DNA of 64,000 nucleotides from Fibrobacter succinogenes (GTDB taxonomy: Bacteria; Fibrobacterota; Fibrobacteria; Fibrobacterales; Fibrobacteraceae): NCBI GenBank assembly GCA_902756345.1, contig CACVQR010000006.1, positions 1-64,000 of the forward strand, read 5' to 3'. Position numbers and translations under genes: made by a program. Each line of letters opens with the position of its first letter. The stretch's first letter is position 1. Below the pieces are notes generated by a model, which saw only the letters and a program-made list of their open reading frames with translations, ran no database searches and had not been told where the DNA came from. Of the stretch, positions 15,184-23,639 are shown piece by piece.

Positions 15184-16167
15184 ATGACTGAAGAAAAAGA
15201 GATCCAGGGACTGACTCCGGTACGCACGGCACGGTTGATAGCATCGCTAATCGCCCTAGTGGGCATGGTTTTCTTGTTCCTGGAACGGGCGCTTGCTGCC
15301 GTGCTGCAAATGGCATCCGAAGGCGTTCAGCTTGGCTTGACTCGCTATGACAGCTTTACGGGCCGAATGGCGCTTCAGAACTTCGCCGAAGACCGTCAGC
15401 TGTTCAAGATGCTTCAAGACGTTCAAGGGTTACTTCCTTCAGCAGAATCGGCCTTGACGGTTCTCTTGTTTATTGCAATCGTGTTGTTGGCTATTGCCGT
15501 GGTGGGGCTTGCTTTACCTAGGTTCTTTGTGCATATTCTTGTGACCCTCAAGCTCCTTAAATGGGAAACTGACGGTACCGAAGAAGAAGGCGAAAAGACT
15601 TCTTTCCGTGAAATAATTGAAAACATTGGTGAGATTCCCCTAAAAAAACTGGCCATTCCGGTTGCAGCAATTGTCGTTTTAGTGGGCGGTTTCGCAGGTA
15701 TTCGCAGCTGTCATGAATCGGCCAAGCTTGCGTCCGTCGATTCTGCGGTCGAAGACTTGGAACAGCATACTCTGGACTATATCAAGGCACAAAAGGCCTA
15801 TTTTGGCAGGACAAAGACTGTTGGAGGGCCAAAGGCCTTGCAATTGCCGGACACCTCGTCTTCGGACTACTTTGAATACAAAGTGACTGGTGCACGCTTT
15901 ACCGCCATTTCGAGAGTGCCTATCGAGAATTGCCCTGCAGGCACCAAATGGAGCGTGTATTCCGAAGCAAAGGGCGTTTTTACCAAGGAATTGGCACTTT
16001 ACAGGCAACCTCCCAAGGTTCCGGCCTGCATAAGCATTACGCCGAACTACAAGAATATTGGCCGCCCCGAAAAGAACAAGAAAGTCGAAGATTCGAAGGC
16101 AAAAGACCAGAAAACCAAGGATTCGACTGCCAAAGACCAAAAGACAAAAGAGCCTGAAAAAAAGTAG
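15184..16167 (+). CDS. Membrane protein of unknown function
   Basis: 327 aa; AAGAAGGG precedes the ATG. Three hydrophobic segments (about 15-38, 93-122 with LTVLLFIAIVLLAIAVVGLAL, 156-173). After the third, a predicted periplasmic region has a pilin-like look: a start SVDSAVEDLEQHTLDYIKAQKAYFG followed by a beta-rich part with two cysteines (NCPAG, VPACIS). It ends in a charged repeat of KDQKTKDSTAKDQKTKEP. It follows the acyltransferase fusion after a heptamer repeat and may be cotranscribed. No family recognised. Confidence 0.7.
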   Translation: MTEEKEIQGLTPVRTARLIASLIALVGMVFLFLERALAAVLQMASEGVQLGLTRYDSFTGRMALQNFAEDRQLFKMLQDVQGLLPSAESALTVLLFIAIVLLAIAVVGLALPRFFVHILVTLKLLKWETDGTEEEGEKTSFREIIENIGEIPLKKLAIPVAAIVVLVGGFAGIRSCHESAKLASVDSAVEDLEQHTLDYIKAQKAYFGRTKTVGGPKALQLPDTSSSDYFEYKVTGARFTAISRVPIENCPAGTKWSVYSEAKGVFTKELALYRQPPKVPACISITPNYKNIGRPEKNKKVEDSKAKDQKTKDSTAKDQKTKEPEKK

Positions 16168-16290
16168 TTTTGCCTGTTGAACAAAATACAGCGACAGATT
16201 GTTTAATTTTGTATACAAGAGCTCGTTTTAGCTAAACGAGCTTATATTTATTTATATCGCCCGTGTGGGTGTGTTGTTTGGGAAAAATGT

Positions 16291-18570
16291 ATGAAAATCA
16301 ATCATGGTATAAATTTTGCCATGGCGGTATTTTGCGCAGGTGCAGTAAGCGCGAACGCCGCCATTGAATGGGTAAACCAGTGTGCCAGTAACGGCTTTAC
16401 ACTGATTGCGGAATCGGATCACTTTGAAGTTTGCAAGAAGCCGACGACAGACGACGGCCAGGCAAACAACGTGTCCATTCCGAATTCGGATGCGCAGGGC
16501 GTGCTCACGTCGCTTGAAAAAGTTTATTCATTCTATATCGATTCGCTCGGCTGGATGCTTCCGTTCCCGAAAAGCCCGGATAAGAAACTCAAGAGCAACA
16601 TCTACGTGTTCGATAATTCCGTCATGGCGGCGCTCTACGGCGGTCAGGATTACGTGAAGGGCCTGAACAATGAATTCGGCCCCGGAATGTGGATTGGCGT
16701 GGGCTCGCTCAAAGATTACTGGGGTACGTCGCATGAGTTCGCACATGGCCTGCAAGGGGTTGCGGGCTGGATGGGTAACAATAGCCATTCGGGCTGGTTC
16801 GCCGAAAGCCATGCGAACTGGATGGCCCACCAGTACAATCCGAATGACGCCCATTGCTCGGAATACCTGATTAATTATCCATACCTGTATTACGGTTCCA
16901 CGCGCGACCGCTACTGCAACTGGCAGTTCTTGGAGCACCTCAAGGAAGAATTCGGCGGCGGCCACAAGGGTGCCCACGAAGTCAATCGTATTTGGATGGA
17001 ATCGATCCGCGATGGCGAAGACGGCCGCATGGAGCAGACGCCGTTTACCGCGATGATGATGGTTTACGGTTGGACGCTCGATAGCCTGAACCAGCAGTTC
17101 GGCAAGTTCGCGATGAAGAATGCGACGCTCGAGTATACGCCCGCAAAGAAGGCTTTGTATAAAAAATCCTATGGCGATTATGAATTCAAGACGCGTCGTG
17201 ACGCCAGTTGGGGCGACAATTACCGCAGACACACGCGCGTGACCATGCTGAACAAGATGGAATGCGCGGCGGGCGAGAAGTGCGCGGACCGCTACATTTC
17301 GCCGAGTTATTGGGCTCCGCAGCGCTGGGGCTACAACCTGGTGCGAATCTATCCGGATTCCGCCGGCAAGGTGACGGTCAAGTTCCGCGGAATCGTGCAG
17401 GACAAGCCGGCCGTGAACGGGTATAAATGCTTTGGCGACAACACCGACCACTACATGGGAAAATCATACAACTGGTGCAATTACGCGCCCGACAAGCTGC
17501 CGGACCCGGCCTCGGGCTGGACGGTCGGGCTAGTCGCGGAGGGCGCGGACGGAACGCCCCGCTACAGCGAGATGAAGCATGGAACCGGATTCAATCTTGA
17601 AATTGAGACGAAGGCGAGCGACAAGGCTTTGTGGCTTGCCGTGACGGCGACGCCGACCGAGATGCAGACGATTTTGTGGGACCAGTTCTACTACAGCATT
17701 TACCGCTACCCGTACATGATCGAGGTCGTGAATGGCGTTCCCGAAGGCTACAACAAGGATTTCTGGAAGCCCGTAAATGCAAACGGCTACACCAAGCACA
17801 GTAACGGCGGCGGCCTCGTGAGCAGCAAGGCGAAGGTTGACGCCTCCGTGTATGTGGGTCCCGATGCGGTCGTGAACGGCGGCACCGTTTCTGGAAACGC
17901 CCGCATCGAGGATTTCGCGGTCATAGACGGCGGAACCATTAGCGGGAATGCCGTTGTCCGCGGGCGCGCGCTCGTGACTGCAGGTACCATTGGCGACGAT
18001 GCCGTGCTCGAAGAAGACGCCTGGCTCGTGAGCGGAAGCATTACCGGCAAGGCTAAGGTTGGCGCGCTTTCGATTATCGTGAATACGACGGTGACCGACA
18101 ACGCTCAAGTCTACGGCGTGATGTGGGCATTAAACGGCAAAAAGCTCTCTGGCACGGCGCAGTTGCGCGGCGACCTCGAAAACAACTTCGACAAGGAAAT
18201 TTCGAAGGGGATCTTCTACGGCATGGTCGACAACGGAATGCTTAACAATGCAAACTATGGCGCAAACCTCACGACTCCGCCTACCGATGCGACCGCAAGC
18301 CTGGATAAGGCCGTATGGTATGCGGTGGCGGACGATTCGACTGAAACGGGTCCTTCTAAATTAATCAATACTCAACGCCTGCGCCTGAATTTGGCGGACG
18401 ATACTTTTGAAGTGTTCAATTTGAACGGAAAGTATCTGGGTGTCGTTAAAAACGGAACTCAAGGTCGAATTTCGCTGCAAGAATCTTTGCGCAAGGCGGG
18501 CCTGAACGCGGGCACATATCTTATTCGCAGCAAGGAATCTAATAAAATGCACCGCGTGAACTTGCGTTAA
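16291..18570 (+). CDS. Secreted HExxH protein (Svx/AvrXca-like, DUF6055) with hexapeptide helix
   Basis: 759 aa. Signal peptide about 1-23 (ends SANA). The first half carries a zinc-metallopeptidase signature TSHEFAHGLQG (His148, His152) with a downstream WFAESHANW (Glu172), the glutamate-zincin arrangement seen in Svx/AvrXca-type proteins. Residues about 510-650 are imperfect hexapeptide turns (AVVNGGTVSGNARIEDFAVI ...) of a left-handed beta-helix. The C-terminal about 65 residues (FEVFNLNGKYLG to GTYLIRSKESNKMHRVNL) are a sorting-type domain. Svx was described as a type II-secreted factor of plant-attacking bacteria; here a plant cell wall or rumen protein target is inferred. Confidence 0.8.
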   Translation: MKINHGINFAMAVFCAGAVSANAAIEWVNQCASNGFTLIAESDHFEVCKKPTTDDGQANNVSIPNSDAQGVLTSLEKVYSFYIDSLGWMLPFPKSPDKKLKSNIYVFDNSVMAALYGGQDYVKGLNNEFGPGMWIGVGSLKDYWGTSHEFAHGLQGVAGWMGNNSHSGWFAESHANWMAHQYNPNDAHCSEYLINYPYLYYGSTRDRYCNWQFLEHLKEEFGGGHKGAHEVNRIWMESIRDGEDGRMEQTPFTAMMMVYGWTLDSLNQQFGKFAMKNATLEYTPAKKALYKKSYGDYEFKTRRDASWGDNYRRHTRVTMLNKMECAAGEKCADRYISPSYWAPQRWGYNLVRIYPDSAGKVTVKFRGIVQDKPAVNGYKCFGDNTDHYMGKSYNWCNYAPDKLPDPASGWTVGLVAEGADGTPRYSEMKHGTGFNLEIETKASDKALWLAVTATPTEMQTILWDQFYYSIYRYPYMIEVVNGVPEGYNKDFWKPVNANGYTKHSNGGGLVSSKAKVDASVYVGPDAVVNGGTVSGNARIEDFAVIDGGTISGNAVVRGRALVTAGTIGDDAVLEEDAWLVSGSITGKAKVGALSIIVNTTVTDNAQVYGVMWALNGKKLSGTAQLRGDLENNFDKEISKGIFYGMVDNGMLNNANYGANLTTPPTDATASLDKAVWYAVADDSTETGPSKLINTQRLRLNLADDTFEVFNLNGKYLGVVKNGTQGRISLQESLRKAGLNAGTYLIRSKESNKMHRVNLR

Positions 18571-18648
18571 ACGGGGTTTTAGGGGTGCCCCCTAGGAGAG
18601 GAGGGTAGCGAACAACGCCGTGTGAGCGAGGGGGAGACTTCCCCCTTT
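18571..18648. repeat. G-rich intergenic element
   Basis: GGGGTTTTAGGGG...CCTAGGAG then GAGCGAGGGGGAGACTTCCCCC, a diverged copy of 1931-2006. Confidence 0.55.
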
Positions 18649-18697
18649 GTTCATTTTTTGTTATAATAATGGTTAGCATAAGAGGGGGGAGCGTCGA

Positions 18698-19699
18698 ATG
18701 CTAAAAACTGTCCTCATAGCACTGGCCTTGTTCAGTGCGGCGAGTCTTGCGCAGGATCCGAACCTGCACATTTATCTCGCGTATGGACAATCCAACATGC
18801 AAGGTGTTGCCCCGTATATCGACGCTGATTTTGAAACAAGCCCCCGCTTTTTGGTACTTCGCGCCGCCGATTTTTCGGATCAGAAGGTAGGCGAGTTTTA
18901 TCTGGCCAAGCCTCCAATGGGAAACAGCCAATCCATGGTCGGAATTTCGGATTTCTTCGGTCGCAAGATGGTCGAAGAACTTCCGGATTCTATCACCGTT
19001 GCCGTCGCAAATGTCGCTATTGGCGGGCAGAGCATTGACTTGTTCGACAAGGACCGTAATACGGCTTATCTGGAGAGAATGAGAAGTCACGGAACAACCT
19101 GGTGGTGGATTCCGCTTTTGAACGAATATGGGGGCGACGTTTACAGGCGTCTTGTCGAAGTGGGTAAAATTGCTAGAAAGAAAGGCGTCATCAAAGGGAT
19201 CCTGTTCCACCAGGGCGAAGCGGATTACAACATGCCCGATTGGCCGCAACGGGTCAAAAAGGTTTATTACGACCTTCTTTACGATTTAAATCTGGACCCT
19301 AAAAAGACGCCCATTTTGATTGGCGAACTTGCACCCACAGGCGATTTTGGATGGCGGAATATTGCTGTAAAAATCGCGGCAGGAATGATTCCGAACGGGC
19401 ATTTGATTTCTGCAGAAGGTTGCTCCGTCCAAAAAGAAACTGACCCCGTAACGCATGAAACCTTCCTATTGCATTATACCCGCGAAGGTTACAAAATTCT
19501 GGGTGAACGCTACGCTGAAAAAATGCTAGAACTTCTGAGGGAACAGGCCGTAGCCGATTCTCTTGATAAGATGTACCATAAGGAATTCGTGAAACCGAAA
19601 CTGTACTACGATGTCAGGAAGCAAGCTCTCTTTATCCATCTAAAGAAACACGGGAAAACATACAGCTACCAGCTAACGGGGCGTAGAAAGAACGAATAA
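18698..19699 (+). CDS. Carbohydrate esterase family 6 acetyl esterase, copy 1
   Basis: 333 aa; GGGGGAG 7 nt upstream. Signal peptide MLKTVLIALALFSAASLAQ. The SGNH-type catalytic block I is YLAYGQSNMQG (nucleophile Ser near 32), with VANVAIGGQSIDLF as the oxyanion Gly block, HQGEADYNM, and the C-terminal LLHYTREGYKILGERYA carrying the catalytic His. CE6 enzymes remove acetyl groups from xylan. It lacks the long linker of copy 2 but keeps the C-terminal YYDVRKQALFIHLKK-type short domain. The two genes form a tandem duplication on one strand. Confidence 0.9.
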   Translation: MLKTVLIALALFSAASLAQDPNLHIYLAYGQSNMQGVAPYIDADFETSPRFLVLRAADFSDQKVGEFYLAKPPMGNSQSMVGISDFFGRKMVEELPDSITVAVANVAIGGQSIDLFDKDRNTAYLERMRSHGTTWWWIPLLNEYGGDVYRRLVEVGKIARKKGVIKGILFHQGEADYNMPDWPQRVKKVYYDLLYDLNLDPKKTPILIGELAPTGDFGWRNIAVKIAAGMIPNGHLISAEGCSVQKETDPVTHETFLLHYTREGYKILGERYAEKMLELLREQAVADSLDKMYHKEFVKPKLYYDVRKQALFIHLKKHGKTYSYQLTGRRKNE

Positions 19700-19784
19700 A
19701 TGCATTTTTGTACAAATGCAAACTCCATTTTTCATTTGCATTTGTTATCTTGGTATTGTTTGGTGTGGAAAAAAGGAGGTTTAC

Positions 19785-20870
19785 ATGTTTGGAAAATCCC
19801 TATTTTTAACGACGGCGCTTTGTGTCGCCGCCTTGGCTCAAGACCCTAATCTGCATATCTACCTGGCCTACGGACAATCGAATATGTCGGGGCAGGCAAC
19901 AGTGACCGATGCGGATCGTCAAACAAATCCGCGGTTCCAGGTGTTGCGTGCAGGCAACCATTCGAACCAGAAGGTGGGCGAGTTTTACCCGGCGGCACCC
20001 CCGATGGGGCATAGCCAATCCAAGGTCGGCATTGTCGATTTCTTCGGCCGCAAAATGATCAAGGAATTGCCGGATAGCATTACGGTGGCTGTCGCGAACG
20101 TGGCGATTGGCGGGCAGAGCATTGACCTGTTCGACAAGGACCGCAACAAGAGTTACGTGCAGAATGCCAAGAACAAAGGCGACACCTGGTGGATTCAGTA
20201 CCTGGACGAATACGGCGGCGATGCCTACAAGCGCATTGTCGAGATGGGTAAAATCGCAAAGCAGAAAGGTGTCATCAAAGGGTTCCTCTTCCATCAGGGC
20301 GAAGCGGATTACCAGATGAACGACTGGCCGAAACGAGTGAAAAAGGTCTACGACGACTTGATTGCCGAGCTGGAACTCGACCCGGAAAAGACTCCGATTC
20401 TAATCGGTGAACTTGCTCCGACAGGTGACCTCGGATGGCGCAACGACGCTGTAAAGCAGGCGGCAGACCTTATCCCGAACGGGCACTTGATTTCTGCCCA
20501 GGGGTGCCCGGCACTTAAGGAAGCCAGCTATACGCTGCACTTTACGCGCGAAGGTTACCAGACGTTTGGCGAACGCTATGCCGAAAAAATGCTGGAACTT
20601 TTGAAGGCGCAAGAACCCGAGCCTGACACGACCTCAAAAGATACCGTGAAGACGGACTCCACTCAGCAAGATTCTTCTAAAATCGATTCAGTCAAAACAG
20701 ATTCGACGGCACAAGATAGTACGATTGCAATCCGCAGCTTGCCGCGCCTGCAGGCCGTAGAATCTGTTCAGCCAAAGCTCTATTACGACCAAAAGGAACA
20801 AGCCCTATTCGTTCGCTTCAAAAAGAACGGGCGAGAATTCCGCTACCGCGTCACTGGTAGCAAGAACTAG
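19785..20870 (+). CDS. Carbohydrate esterase family 6 acetyl esterase, copy 2
   Basis: 361 aa from the ATG at 19785, which has AAAGGAGG 6 nt upstream; the frame is open 23 codons earlier but without a ribosome-binding site. Signal peptide about 1-18. Catalytic block YLAYGQSNMSG, VANVAIGGQSIDLFDKDRN, FHQGEADYQM and LHFTREGYQTFGERYAEKM as in copy 1. A Thr/Asp/Ser/Lys linker (about 282-325, KTDSTQQDSSKIDSVKTDST) leads to a terminal module YYDQKEQALFVRFKKNGREFRYRV that also ends copy 1. Secreted hemicellulose deacetylase. Confidence 0.9.
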   Translation: MFGKSLFLTTALCVAALAQDPNLHIYLAYGQSNMSGQATVTDADRQTNPRFQVLRAGNHSNQKVGEFYPAAPPMGHSQSKVGIVDFFGRKMIKELPDSITVAVANVAIGGQSIDLFDKDRNKSYVQNAKNKGDTWWIQYLDEYGGDAYKRIVEMGKIAKQKGVIKGFLFHQGEADYQMNDWPKRVKKVYDDLIAELELDPEKTPILIGELAPTGDLGWRNDAVKQAADLIPNGHLISAQGCPALKEASYTLHFTREGYQTFGERYAEKMLELLKAQEPEPDTTSKDTVKTDSTQQDSSKIDSVKTDSTAQDSTIAIRSLPRLQAVESVQPKLYYDQKEQALFVRFKKNGREFRYRVTGSKN

Positions 20871-20898
20871 GACTGAGCGATTAAAGATATAAGCAAAA

Positions 20899-20926
20899 AG
20901 CCCCGGATTAAATCCGGGGCTCATTT
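20899..20926 (+). terminator. Rho-independent terminator
   Basis: AGCCCCGGAT / ATCCGGGGCT (20899-20921), perfect 10-bp stem with loop TAA, between CE6 copy 2 and convergent trpB. A-run before and short T-run after; may act in both directions. Confidence 0.8.
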
Positions 20927-20993
20927 AATATTTGCTCATACCTCAAAGTGCCGAAGGCACGACCTCGTGCCTCTAGCGCTTAGCGTGTACTTG

Positions 20994-22373
20994 TTACACC
21001 TGCGGAAGCTGGGCGAGGCTCTTGGCGATTTCTTCATCCGTCGGGATGTAGTCAGCCATTTCGCCGTCGTTGAACTTCTGGTAGGCCACCATGTCGAAGT
21101 AACCCGTGCCGGTGAGGCCGAACACGATGTTCTTGGCCTGACCGGATTCCTTGCACTTGAGAGCTTCGTCAATCGTCGCGCGGATAGCGTGGCTAGATTC
21201 CGGAGCTGGGAGGATGCCTTCGGTCTGGGCGAAGAGCTTGGCGGCTTCGAACACCTTGGTCTGTTCCACAGATGTTGCGCGCATCAGGCCCTGGTCGTAG
21301 ATTTCGGAGAGAATGCTGCTCATGCCGTGATAGCGGAGACCGCCGGCGTGGTTTGCAGACGGAATGAAGCTAGAGCCCAGCGTGTACATCTTGGCGAGCG
21401 GGCAGACCTTGCCGGTGTCGCAGAAGTCGTAGGCGTACTTACCGCGAGTGAAGCTCGGGCAGCTGGCCGGTTCCACAGCGAGAATGTCGTAGTCGGCTTC
21501 GCCACGGAGCTTTTCGCCGACGAACGGGCTAATAAGACCGCCGAGGTTGGAACCACCACCGGCGCAACCGATAATGAGGTCGGCCTTCACGCCGAGCTTG
21601 TCAAGGGCGGCCTTGGTTTCGAGACCGATGACGGACTGGTGCAGCAACACCTGGTTCAGCACGGAACCGAGAACGTAGCGGTAACCCGGCTGCTTCACGG
21701 CGGCTTCCACGGCTTCAGAAATGGCGCAGCCGAGGCTACCCGTGGTGCCCGGGAATTCGGCGTTGATCTTCTTGCCGATTTCAGTCGTCATGGAAGGCGA
21801 CGGGGTGACGCTTGCACCGTAGGTGCGCATGACTTCGCGGCGGAACGGTTTCTGTTCGTAAGAAACCTTCACCATGTAAACCTGGCAGTCCAGTCCGAAG
21901 AAGGCGGTGGACATCGAAAGGGCGGTGCCCCACTGGCCGGCACCCGTTTCGGTGGTGACACCCTTGAGGCCCTGCTTCTTGGCGTAGTAGGCCTGAGCGA
22001 TAGCGGAGTTCAGCTTGTGGCTGCCCGAGGTGTTGTTGCCTTCGAACTTGTAGTAGATGTGTGCCGGAGTGCCGAGTGCCTGTTCCAGGAAGTAAGCGCG
22101 AACGAGCGGAGAGGGGCGGTACATCTTGTAGAAAGTGCGGATTTCTTCAGGAATTTCGATGTATGCGGTATCGTTATCGAGTTCCTGCTTGATGAGTTCG
22201 TCGCAGAACACCGGCTGCAAGTCTTCGAACGTGACCGGCTTGCCGGTTGCCGGATTCAGGAGCGGAGCGGGCTTTTTCTTCATGTCGGCACGGACGTTGT
22301 ACCATGCTTTCGGGAGTTCGTCTTCTTTAAGGTAAGTCTTGACCGGACCTTCAATCTTGAGCGAGTTTCTCAT
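20994..22373 (-). CDS. trpB: Tryptophan synthase beta chain (TrpB2 type)
   Basis: 459 aa from the ATG at 22373 (AAGGA 8 nt upstream); 26 more codons are open upstream but include the promoter region. PLP lysine in EGNNTSGSHKLNSAIAQA, GAGQWGTALS, the phosphate loop GCAGGGSNLGGL, and ILPAPESSHA; length and the N-terminal extension fit the TrpB2/TrpB-like class rather than TrpB1. It condenses indole with serine (or related substrates) in the cytoplasm. No trpA or other trp gene is adjacent, which is usual for TrpB2. Confidence 0.93.
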   Translation of the reverse strand: MRNSLKIEGPVKTYLKEDELPKAWYNVRADMKKKPAPLLNPATGKPVTFEDLQPVFCDELIKQELDNDTAYIEIPEEIRTFYKMYRPSPLVRAYFLEQALGTPAHIYYKFEGNNTSGSHKLNSAIAQAYYAKKQGLKGVTTETGAGQWGTALSMSTAFFGLDCQVYMVKVSYEQKPFRREVMRTYGASVTPSPSMTTEIGKKINAEFPGTTGSLGCAISEAVEAAVKQPGYRYVLGSVLNQVLLHQSVIGLETKAALDKLGVKADLIIGCAGGGSNLGGLISPFVGEKLRGEADYDILAVEPASCPSFTRGKYAYDFCDTGKVCPLAKMYTLGSSFIPSANHAGGLRYHGMSSILSEIYDQGLMRATSVEQTKVFEAAKLFAQTEGILPAPESSHAIRATIDEALKCKESGQAKNIVFGLTGTGYFDMVAYQKFNDGEMADYIPTDEEIAKSLAQLPQV

Positions 22374-22486
22374 ACTAATTCCTTTTTTGCAGGCGTAAAG
22401 CCGATAATAACGGCGTGAAATATAGTAATCTGTCGTTTCCGAATTGGCCAAGAATTGCCTTTAGGTGCGAAAAAGGACCTGTGTTA

Positions 22487-22514
22487 TTGACAGAAAAAAT
22501 TTTTTTAGTAAATT
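22487..22514 (+). promoter_or_regulatory. Promoter for the 22.5-kb RNA or small ORF
   Basis: TTGACA (22487-22492), 16-bp spacer, TAAATT (22509-22514). An ATG lies 7 nt after the -10 box. Divergent from trpB. Confidence 0.65.
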
Positions 22515-22521
22515 GAAAAGT

Positions 22522-22683
22522 ATGGCTATCAATCATAACCTATTTACTGGGCAGACGGAACTAGCGGGGGAGGTCCGCGTGTCGCATGCTGGCGAGGGTG
22601 CAAAACAGCTCCCGGTCCACAGCGGTAAAAAATTCATTAGACTCCGCCCGCAATCTCGGAAGCCTAAAGTACAAAATAAATAG
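22522..22683 (+). CDS. Leaderless 53-aa ORF or structured non-coding RNA
   Basis: ATG at 22522 begins a 53-codon frame (MAINHNLFTGQTELAGEVRV...) with no family resemblance. The same segment can fold: GCGGG-GGAG near 22564-22572 pairs with CTCC-CCCGC near 22642-22652, enclosing hairpins GCGTG-TCG-CATGC (22578-22590) and GGGTGC-AAAACA-GCTCCC (near 22597-22614). It could therefore be an uncharacterised sRNA rather than a gene for protein. The strong promoter and the terminator at 22835 support a short transcript of about 340 nt. Confidence 0.4.
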   Translation: MAINHNLFTGQTELAGEVRVSHAGEGAKQLPVHSGKKFIRLRPQSRKPKVQNK

Positions 22684-22807
22684 ACCAAAGAAGTATGAGA
22701 ACTCCAAAAGGTTAGTCAGTCTTTGGTCTTCCTTCGCTTTGATAACAGCTTAATACCTGTTACCAAAGCTCGGCATAATAAACAGACCAAAGAAGTATGA
22801 GAACTCC
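22682..22807 (+). repeat. Two 24-bp direct repeats, each starting a hairpin
   Basis: AGACCAAAGAAGTATGAGAA-CTCC occurs at 22682-22705 and 22784-22807. Copy 1 pairs AGACCAAAGA with TCTTTGGTCT (22720-22729); copy 2 pairs ACCAAAGAA with TTCTTTGGT (about 22811-22819). Both lie inside the transcript that starts near 22521. Confidence 0.75.
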
Positions 22808-22834
22808 TCATTCTTTGGTTTATATCGTCTAAAA

Positions 22835-22860
22835 ACACCTCGGTTCTCCGGGGTGTTTTT
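22835..22860 (+). terminator. Terminator (probably bidirectional)
   Basis: ACACCTCGG-TTCT-CCGGGGTGT, 9-bp stem with one wobble, then TTTTT. Ends the plus-strand transcript above and, read on the other strand, the ogt gene. Confidence 0.85.
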
Positions 22861-22905
22861 AACAAATTATAAAAAGCGCACGTTGTCGACGTTCGGCAAG
22901 AAAGC

Positions 22906-23451
22906 TTACTCTAATAAGAGTTCCTGCGGGATTGCACCCTCAATTACGAGGAGACGCCGCTTAAGGTCGAGCCCCAGGGCGTAGCCGACCAGGCTTCCGC
23001 CCTTGCCCACCACGCGATGGCAGGGGAGTATAATCTGTAATGGGTTCGCGCGGAGGGCGGCGCCCACGGCACGCGTGGCGCGGGGCTCTCCAACCGCTTC
23101 GGCCACCTGCTGGTAAGTCCGCGTTTCTCCGTAAGGAATCTCGGTGATGGCTTCCCAGACCTTCTTCTGGAAATCGGTGCCGTAAATCTTGAGCGGGAGC
23201 GAAAATTCGTGGAGTTTACCCGCTAAATACAAATTAAGCTGTTGCACGGCCTTGCGGTAGGCGCGGGCCACCGTCGAAGATAGTGTCTGAATCACATCCG
23301 GCTCGGCATAGGCGCAGGCCTGAACCGAACTTGGCACACCTTCTCCCGTATATCGCAGGCTACACAACTTGGATTTCTCGAACACGAATGTCCACTGCCC
23401 CCACAAATTGCGGTGCGCAATCGTCGTGAATCTTGAATCCGAGAAGTTCAT
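22906..23451 (-). CDS. ogt: Methylated-DNA--protein-cysteine methyltransferase
   Basis: 181 aa. C-terminal DNA-binding domain with YGTDFQKKVWEAITEIPYGETRTYQQVAE, the Arg-finger segment EPRATRAVGAALRANP, and the active site IILPCHRVVGKGGSLVGY (acceptor Cys). The N-terminal half is the variable ribonuclease-like domain. It repairs O6-alkylguanine by suicidal transfer. No Shine-Dalgarno: ATG lies 6 nt after TATATT, so it is probably leaderless. Confidence 0.95.
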   Translation of the reverse strand: MNFSDSRFTTIAHRNLWGQWTFVFEKSKLCSLRYTGEGVPSSVQACAYAEPDVIQTLSSTVARAYRKAVQQLNLYLAGKLHEFSLPLKIYGTDFQKKVWEAITEIPYGETRTYQQVAEAVGEPRATRAVGAALRANPLQIILPCHRVVGKGGSLVGYALGLDLKRRLLVIEGAIPQELLLE

Positions 23452-23457
23452 GGTATG

Positions 23458-23486
23458 AATATAAAAAGGTGTTCAGTTTCAGGCAA
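23458..23486 (-). promoter_or_regulatory. ogt promoter (leaderless)
   Basis: Minus strand TTGCCT (23486-23481), 17-bp spacer, TATATT (23463-23458), CATACC, ATG. Confidence 0.65.
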
Positions 23487-23497
23487 CAAGTTTTTGA

Positions 23498-23630
23498 AGG
23501 AAGTAGGCAGTAGACAGTAGGCAGTGGTTAGTAAGAACTTAGTTGGTAGAACTTAGAACTCAGACTAATTACGAAAAAAAGCCTATTTCTCTATACTCTA
23601 AGCTCTAAGTTCTAAGTTCTGTTTTCTAAC
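23498..23630. repeat. Heptamer repeats, families B and C, between ogt and the Mur ligase
   Basis: AGGAAGT AGGCAGT AGACAGT AGGCAGT GGTTAGT AAGAACT TAGTTGG TAGAACT TAGAACT in strict 7-nt register (23498-23560), then CTCTAAG CTCTAAG TTCTAAG TTCTGTT TTCTAAC (23596-23630). TAGAACTTAGAACT is complementary to AGTTCTAAGTTCT, giving a large hairpin directly before the next ATG. Confidence 0.8.
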
Positions 23631-23639
23631 TTTCCTAAC

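Noticed and set aside
20967-22418. 483-aa frame antisense to trpB
   Set aside because: Shadow; composition is rich in Val/Ala/Gly/His as expected from reverse translation of trpB.
22522-22683. Known RNA (6S, SRP RNA, RNase P, tmRNA, c-di-GMP riboswitch)
   Set aside because: None of the signature sequences of these RNAs could be found.
23498-23630. CRISPR array because of regular short repeats
   Set aside because: Period is 7 nt with no spacers; no cas genes in the window.
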